From positions 1-9,054 of the forward strand of contig JASHWZ010000087.1 in NCBI GenBank assembly GCA_030043865.1: a DNA stretch of 9,054 nucleotides, read 5' to 3'. The position numbers and the translations under genes were made by a program. Below, piece after piece: positions 5,915-9,054 of the stretch; positions within the stretch are counted from its first letter, which is position 1, and each line of letters begins with the position of its first letter. The notes under the pieces were generated by a model that saw only the letters and a list, made by a program, of their open reading frames with translations, was not told where the DNA came from and did not search any database. Source of the DNA: Thermoplasmata archaeon. GTDB taxonomy: Archaea; Thermoplasmatota; Thermoplasmata; Lutacidiplasmatales; UBA184.

Positions 5915-5928
5915 CTGAGGCCCCCCTG

Positions 5929-8031
5929 TCACGATGTGGCACGGGAAAGCGGCGCTCGCTCGGCCCCCGGTAACGCGGTGCGACGCAAGGAAAGGGAGTT
6001 CGCGACGACGCTCGTGGACGAGAGACCCATCGCGGCCGCTCCCACGATGGGAAGGACGGAGTAGACACCGAGCCCGAACAACGGGACCAGCGCCCCGGCC
6101 GCGATCGGGAGCAGCACCGCGTTGTACCCGATCGCCCAGGCGAAGTTCCCTCGAACCTTCGCGACCGTGCGACGAGCGACCCGAAGGGCGGCCGGCACTC
6201 CGCGGAAGTCCGGACGAACGAGCACGACCTGCCCCGCATCCTGCGCCACGGCGGTTCCCGTGCCGATCGCGATCCCGAGGTCCGCGCCCGCGAGCGCGGG
6301 AGCGTCGTTGATCCCGTCCCCGACGAACGCCACGACGCTCCCCCCGGCCCGAGCGCGGTCGATCACCGCGAGCTTCCCGGCCGGGTCGACTTCCGCGTGC
6401 ACCTCGCGGATCCCAAGCCGCGCCCCGATCCTTTCGGCGGTGGCCGAGTGGTCCCCGGTCACCATCCCGACGCGAATGCCGTCCCGGGCGAGCGCCGCCA
6501 GCGCCTCGGGCACGCCCTCGGCGATCTCGTCGCGGAAGGAGAGGACCGCGACCGGCGCGCCCGAGACTCGGAGCACCGAAACGGAATCCCCGCGCCCCAG
6601 CGCCTCGGCGAACGCCTTCTCGAGTGCGGGGGCCCGGGAGAGCTCACGGGGAGACGCGCGGCCGACTTCGACCGCGGCGCGCGCCACGGTGCCGAGCACC
6701 CCGCGGCCCGGTTCCACAGTCACGTTCTCGGCGGCGGGAACGGAGAGCCTGCGGAGCCCGGCGGCTCGCTGGAGCGCCCGCGCGTACGGGTCCGTGAGCG
6801 ACCGTTCGAGCGCCGCGGCGATCGCCACCGCCCGGTCCCCCGAGAGTTCCGGGCCGACCGCGACCTCGGCCAGCTCGAGTTCCCCTCGGGTCAGCGTGCC
6901 GGTCTTGTCCGTCAGCACGACCGTGACCCGGGCCGCCCGCTCGAGCGCGTCCTCGCCCCGGAACAGGACGCCGTACTCCGCGGCAACCCCCGTCCCGACC
7001 AGGATCGCCGCTGGCGTGGCGAGACCGAACGCGCACGGACACGCGGTGATCACGACCGTGACGAAGACGAGGACGGACACGGTCGGGCCCGCGCCACCGA
7101 CCAGGAACCAGGCGAGGGCGGCCACGACGCCGAGGGCGAGCACGGCGGGCACGAACACGCTCGCGATGCGGTCCGCCGTTCGCTGCAGCGGCACGCGCGA
7201 AAGCTCGGCGTCCTGAAGGAGCCGTCCGACCTCCGCGAGGAACGTGTCGGACCCGACGCCCGTCGCCCGGACGTCGAGCTGGCCTTCGCCGTTCACCGAA
7301 CCGGCGAGCACCCGGTCCCCGAGCTGCTTCGGGACGGGTGCGGACTCTCCGGTCAGGAGCGCTTCGTCGACCCGGGTTTTCCCGGCGAGCACGACGCCGT
7401 CGGCCGGGAACCGGGCGCCCGGCCGCACGCGGAGTCGGTCTCCGACGGCGACGTCCGCCGCCGGGATCTCCGACTCCCGTCCGTCCCGGACCACCGTCAC
7501 GGTCTGGGGGAGGAGCTCCGCGAGCCGTCGAACGGCCGACCCGGCGTCCCGCCGCGTCCGGTGTTCGAGGTAGTTTCCGGTGAGGATCAGCGCGATGATG
7601 ACCGAGGACGCGTCGAAGTAGAACTCGGGCGGGAGGTGCGACGGCACCGCGAGCGCGAGGACGCTGTAGACGTAGGCCGTGGAGGTGCCGACCGCGATGA
7701 GGAGGTCCATGTTCCAGGTCCGGTCCACGATCGCGTCCCGAGCGCCGGCGTAGAACGGCCAGCCGGCGTAGAACTGCACGACCGTGGCCAGCGCGGCCGA
7801 GACGACCGTGGCGGTCTCGTTCCGAACCCCGTAGGTGAGGACCACCACGACCACGGCGAGCGGCCAGGCGACCGCGATCTCCCGTCGGAGCCGGCGCTCG
7901 GCGAGCTCGGGCTCCGCGAACTGCCGTAGGCACGTCTCGGAACAGAAGTAGTAGGTGCGATTCTCACGGTGGAGCGCGAGCGAGGTCGGCCGCTCCTCGA
8001 CCGTCATCCCGCAGACGGGGTCGGTCGCCAT
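5929..8031 (-). CDS. copA: Cu(I)-exporting P1B-1 ATPase with N-terminal YHS domain
   Basis: This 700-aa membrane pump is predicted to export monovalent copper at the cost of ATP. Residues 1-38 form a YHS metal-binding domain (DPVCGM at 4-9, C30 and C34 in YFCSETC) in place of the usual HMA domain. About eight membrane helices follow. Visible landmarks are TGES in the actuator domain (227-230), the metal-site CPC (331-333), the phosphorylated Asp375 in DKTGTLT, GxG in the nucleotide domain (442-444) and GDGIND (571-576). Helix 7 has N629 and Y636-N637, and helix 8 has M668 with S671-S672. These are the Cu(I)-type P1B-1 signatures. The conserved SEHP nucleotide-binding motif reads LTDP (412-415), so both Glu and His are lost. 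The ATG at 8031 has a GGAGG Shine-Dalgarno with a 4-nt spacer. The gene follows the small YHS gene by 30 nt in the same operon. Confidence 0.95.
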   Translation of the reverse strand: MATDPVCGMTVEERPTSLALHRENRTYYFCSETCLRQFAEPELAERRLRREIAVAWPLAVVVVVLTYGVRNETATVVSAALATVVQFYAGWPFYAGARDAIVDRTWNMDLLIAVGTSTAYVYSVLALAVPSHLPPEFYFDASSVIIALILTGNYLEHRTRRDAGSAVRRLAELLPQTVTVVRDGRESEIPAADVAVGDRLRVRPGARFPADGVVLAGKTRVDEALLTGESAPVPKQLGDRVLAGSVNGEGQLDVRATGVGSDTFLAEVGRLLQDAELSRVPLQRTADRIASVFVPAVLALGVVAALAWFLVGGAGPTVSVLVFVTVVITACPCAFGLATPAAILVGTGVAAEYGVLFRGEDALERAARVTVVLTDKTGTLTRGELELAEVAVGPELSGDRAVAIAAALERSLTDPYARALQRAAGLRRLSVPAAENVTVEPGRGVLGTVARAAVEVGRASPRELSRAPALEKAFAEALGRGDSVSVLRVSGAPVAVLSFRDEIAEGVPEALAALARDGIRVGMVTGDHSATAERIGARLGIREVHAEVDPAGKLAVIDRARAGGSVVAFVGDGINDAPALAGADLGIAIGTGTAVAQDAGQVVLVRPDFRGVPAALRVARRTVAKVRGNFAWAIGYNAVLLPIAAGALVPLFGLGVYSVLPIVGAAAMGLSSTSVVANSLSLRRTALPGAERAPLSRATS

Positions 8032-8196
8032 CGGCCCTCCGCGGGCTCCGCGACCCGCCCGTCAGTGCGTCGCGGGAGGATGCTTCGTGTCGTACGTCGT
8101 CTTGCAGCCGACCGAGCAGAAGTAGACCGTTTCGGTACCGTAGGTGCCGTGGGCGGCCGCGCTCGTCGACTCGATCGTCATCCCGCAGACGGGGTC
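8002..8196. repeat. Pair of identical 21-bp direct repeats encoding DPVCGMT
   Basis: The 21 bp at 8002-8022 (start of copA) and at 8176-8196 (start of the small YHS gene) are identical and lie 174 bp apart. They encode the metal-binding DPVCGM core and the next residue in both proteins. The identity extends to synonymous positions, which hints at shared ancestry or local gene conversion, although strong codon bias also favours it. Confidence 0.7.
8036..8040 (-). promoter_or_regulatory. Shine-Dalgarno of copA
   Basis: The minus strand reads GGAGG, 4 nt before the ATG at 8031. There is no TATA-like box in the 30-nt gap after the small YHS gene, so copA is most likely translated from the shared operon mRNA using this site. 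Confidence 0.6.
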
Positions 8197-8208
8197 CCGT
8201 ACCTTCAT
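8062..8208 (-). CDS. Small YHS-domain metal-binding protein, first gene of the copper operon
   Basis: This 48-aa soluble protein is almost entirely one YHS domain: RDPVCGMTIES (4-14), then VYFCSVGCKTTYD (28-40). Cys8, Cys31 and Cys35 are the likely metal ligands, and His47 or His48 at the C-terminus could add to them. The domain matches the one at the N-terminus of the CopA encoded 30 nt downstream, which suggests a stand-alone Cu(I) carrier, donor or sensor for the pump. I chose the ATG at 8208 rather than the in-frame ATG at 8223 because a TATA box at 8233-8239 is centred 28 nt before 8208. It would lie only about 13 nt before 8223, too close for that codon to be in the mRNA. The family is clear. 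The role in copper handling is inferred from context. Confidence 0.9.
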   Translation of the reverse strand: MKVRDPVCGMTIESTSAAAHGTYGTETVYFCSVGCKTTYDTKHPPATH

Positions 8209-8232
8209 CGTCGCCCGCCACATCGGCGGGGG

Positions 8233-8239
8233 TTATAGG
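8233..8239 (-). promoter_or_regulatory. TATA box of the copper operon
   Basis: The minus strand reads CCTATAA, centred about 28 nt before the ATG at 8208. It implies a leaderless or nearly leaderless mRNA and fixes the start of the small YHS gene. One arm of an inverted repeat (8250-8260) lies 10 nt upstream of it. Confidence 0.6.
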
Positions 8240-8249
8240 GTCCGCCCCG

Positions 8250-8296
8250 GGCGACCGGTGCAGCCATTGCCGGGCCCCGCCGAACACCGGGTCGCC
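8250..8296. promoter_or_regulatory. Bulged inverted repeat between the copper operon and rhodanese gene
   Basis: GGCGACCGGTG (8250-8260) and CACCGGGTCGCC (8285-8296) are reverse complements over 11 bp, apart from one extra G at 8291. They are separated by 24 nt. The left arm sits just upstream of the copper-operon TATA box and the right arm just upstream of the presumed rhodanese promoter. This is a sensible place for a two-site operator acting on both genes. Binding by any regulator is inference. Confidence 0.4.
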
Positions 8297-8300
8297 GCAC

Positions 8301-8311
8301 AAGCTTCTTGG
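8301..8311 (+). promoter_or_regulatory. Weak promoter element of the rhodanese gene
   Basis: AAGCTTCTTGG is the most A/T-rich stretch upstream of the rhodanese ATG, about 31 nt away. It is not a good TATA match, but the distance is right and no Shine-Dalgarno precedes the start, so a leaderless mRNA is likely. Confidence 0.3.
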
Positions 8312-8336
8312 TCAGTGGGGCCCTCGAGCCGCTCCG

Positions 8337-8663
8337 ATGGTCGAAGAGATCTCCGCTCAGGAGGTCGCCGCACGGTTGAAGGCGAATCCGGGGGCCGTCC
8401 TCCTGCTCGACGTCCGCGAACCGGACGAACGCGAGACCGCCCGCATCGAGCCGTCGCTCCATATCCCGATGCGCGAGGTCCCCGACCGGCTCGATGAGCT
8501 CCCGAGCGACCGCGAGATCATCGTCTACTGCCACGGCGGAACGCGGTCGGCGATGATCGCAGGATACCTGGAGGGCCAGGGCTACACCTCGGTCGCGAAC
8601 CTTCACGGCGGGATCGACGCCTGGTCCCGGACGGTCGATCCGAAGGTGCCACGGTACGGCTGA
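8337..8663 (+). CDS. Single-domain rhodanese-like sulfurtransferase
   Basis: This 108-aa soluble protein is one complete rhodanese domain of the GlpE/PspE size class. Such proteins carry a persulfide on an active-site cysteine and move sulfane sulfur to acceptors. The catalytic loop is C65-HGGTR-S71, with Cys65 as the sulfur carrier and Arg70 closing the loop. LLLDVREPDE (22-31) is the CH2A-type motif with Asp25 and Arg27. HIPMREVPDRLDELP (42-56) and the C-terminal HGGIDAW are standard rhodanese features. A six-residue catalytic loop indicates sulfur rather than arsenate or phosphate substrates. The gene diverges from the copper operon, and thiol or sulfur chemistry could relate to copper handling, but that link rests only on location. 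Confidence 0.93.
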   Translation: MVEEISAQEVAARLKANPGAVLLLDVREPDERETARIEPSLHIPMREVPDRLDELPSDREIIVYCHGGTRSAMIAGYLEGQGYTSVANLHGGIDAWSRTVDPKVPRYG

Positions 8664-8667
8664 GCGA

Positions 8668-8681
8668 GTTCCGTTCGGAAC
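8668..8681 (+). terminator. Hairpin just after the rhodanese gene
   Basis: GTTCCG and CGGAAC (8668-8673, 8676-8681) form a perfect inverted repeat with a 2-nt centre, beginning 5 nt after the stop codon. It may shape the mRNA 3' end. No T-tract follows. Confidence 0.3.
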
Positions 8682-8748
8682 CCCGGACCCCGAGCGCGGC
8701 GAGGCTCGATGCCGTGGGGGCCCGCTCGACCCACCCCCCGGATTCGCC

Positions 8749-8765
8749 CCGCTCCCTGGGAGCGG
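8749..8765. repeat. Perfect 8-bp-arm palindrome between convergent genes
   Basis: CCGCTCCC (8749-8756) and GGGAGCGG (8758-8765) flank a single T. The palindrome lies about 30 nt beyond the winged-helix gene stop and 85 nt beyond the rhodanese stop, so it is in the shared 3' region. It could be a protein-binding site or an mRNA-end structure. No T-tract supports a classic archaeal terminator. Confidence 0.4.
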
Positions 8766-8796
8766 TCGCTCGCGATCTATGCGAACCGGGTCGGTG

Positions 8797-9054
8797 CTAC
8801 CCGCGTCGACGGGACGCCCGTCCGTCCGGGTTCGATTCGAGGACCTCGATGTACGCCCGCATCTTCCAGTACGTCGCGAGGAACTCCTGGCCCCGGGGCG
8901 TGATGTCGTACGCGGGGCGGCCATCGATCTCCTCGGACTTGAGGAGGCCCAGCGCAACGAGCCGCTCCACGAAGTTCCGGAGCCGATCGACCGGCATGCC
9001 GGCGCCGTAGGAGACGCGGGTGATCCGAGCCGCGCCGTGATACCGCTTGACGAC
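8797..9054 (-). CDS. Winged-helix transcriptional regulator, 5' end beyond the window
   Basis: The last 85 codons of a minus-strand gene are visible, and the frame stays open to the right edge. The order of elements is typical of small archaeal winged-helix DNA-binding proteins. First comes a helix ending in KRYHGAARITRVSYGAG, then the recognition-helix region MPVDRLRNFVERLVALGLL. A wing follows (EIDGRPAYDITPRGQEFL), with a C-terminal helix used for dimerisation (ATYWKMRAYIEVLES). The 'A-Y-D-I-T-P-R-G-x-E-F-L' pattern is the family hallmark. The internal ATG at 8997 is not the true start, because upstream codons continue the domain. Its target is unknown. It is convergent with the rhodanese gene and could be local or global. 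Confidence 0.82.
   Translation of the reverse strand, partial: VVKRYHGAARITRVSYGAGMPVDRLRNFVERLVALGLLKSEEIDGRPAYDITPRGQEFLATYWKMRAYIEVLESNPDGRASRRRG

Noticed and set aside
6397..7929. A 510-codon plus-strand open frame opposite copA
   Set aside because: It is antisense to a P-type ATPase with every landmark motif, and its own translation is low-complexity and charged.
8209..8223. Upstream in-frame ATG at 8223 for the small YHS gene
   Set aside because: It lies only about 13 nt from the centre of the TATA box, upstream of the expected transcription start.
1..9054. A new multi-gene defence or mobile system
   Set aside because: No integrase, transposase, nuclease, reverse transcriptase, toxin-antitoxin pair or repeat array is visible. 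The genes fit housekeeping, transport and metal-handling roles.

Overview
The window is a gene-dense stretch of a high-GC archaeal chromosome. Three gene families point to Archaea. There is a single-span Sec61-beta translocon subunit, a flavodoxin-less tRNA-Phe wyosine synthase of the Taw1 type, and an archaeal-style single-domain winged-helix regulator. The promoters agree: several genes have an A/T-rich TATA-like box centred about 26-32 nt upstream of the start codon, so their mRNAs would be leaderless or nearly so. Genes inside operons (copA, the ABC permease) have Shine-Dalgarno sequences instead. A high-GC member of Thermoplasmatota is my guess at lineage, but that is inference only.

Layout from left to right. 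The first 38 nt hold the start of a minus-strand gene that runs off the left edge. A minus-strand protein with a degenerate hemerythrin-like histidine pattern follows (92-541). A roughly 315-nt gap (542-857) contains a strong GC hairpin and one doubtful 54-codon ORF. A polytopic membrane protein resembling CPBP/CAAX-protease-like proteins (858-1862, minus) is divergent from a soluble SppA-like S49 serine peptidase (1958-2749, plus). The Sec61-beta gene (2820-2981, plus) comes next and ends one base from the stop of convergent taw1 (2983-3963, minus). A two-gene ABC-2 type exporter follows: permease 4051-4929 and ATPase 4934-5881, both minus. Then comes a copper operon on the minus strand: a 48-aa YHS-domain protein (8062-8208) followed by a P1B-1 Cu(I) ATPase that carries its own N-terminal YHS domain (5929-8031). 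A single-domain rhodanese (8337-8663, plus) diverges from the copper operon. A winged-helix regulator enters from the right edge (8797-9054, minus, 5' end missing).

Functionally, the clearest module is metal export. The small YHS protein and the YHS-tipped CopA probably bind Cu(I) and pass it to, or regulate, the pump. A bulged inverted repeat lies between the operon's promoter and the rhodanese gene and could be a shared operator. SppA and Sec61-beta sit next to each other and both relate to protein export and quality control, although this SppA has no visible membrane anchor. The ABC exporter resembles the BcrA/lantibiotic-immunity class and has a glutamate where most ABC ATPases have the Q-loop glutamine.

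I see no CRISPR array, tRNA, rRNA, transposase or clearly new multi-gene defence system. The most unusual points are the loss of the SEHP nucleotide-binding motif in CopA (LTDP instead), the tandem YHS arrangement, the inverted repeat at the copper/rhodanese divergent promoter, and the anchorless SppA.
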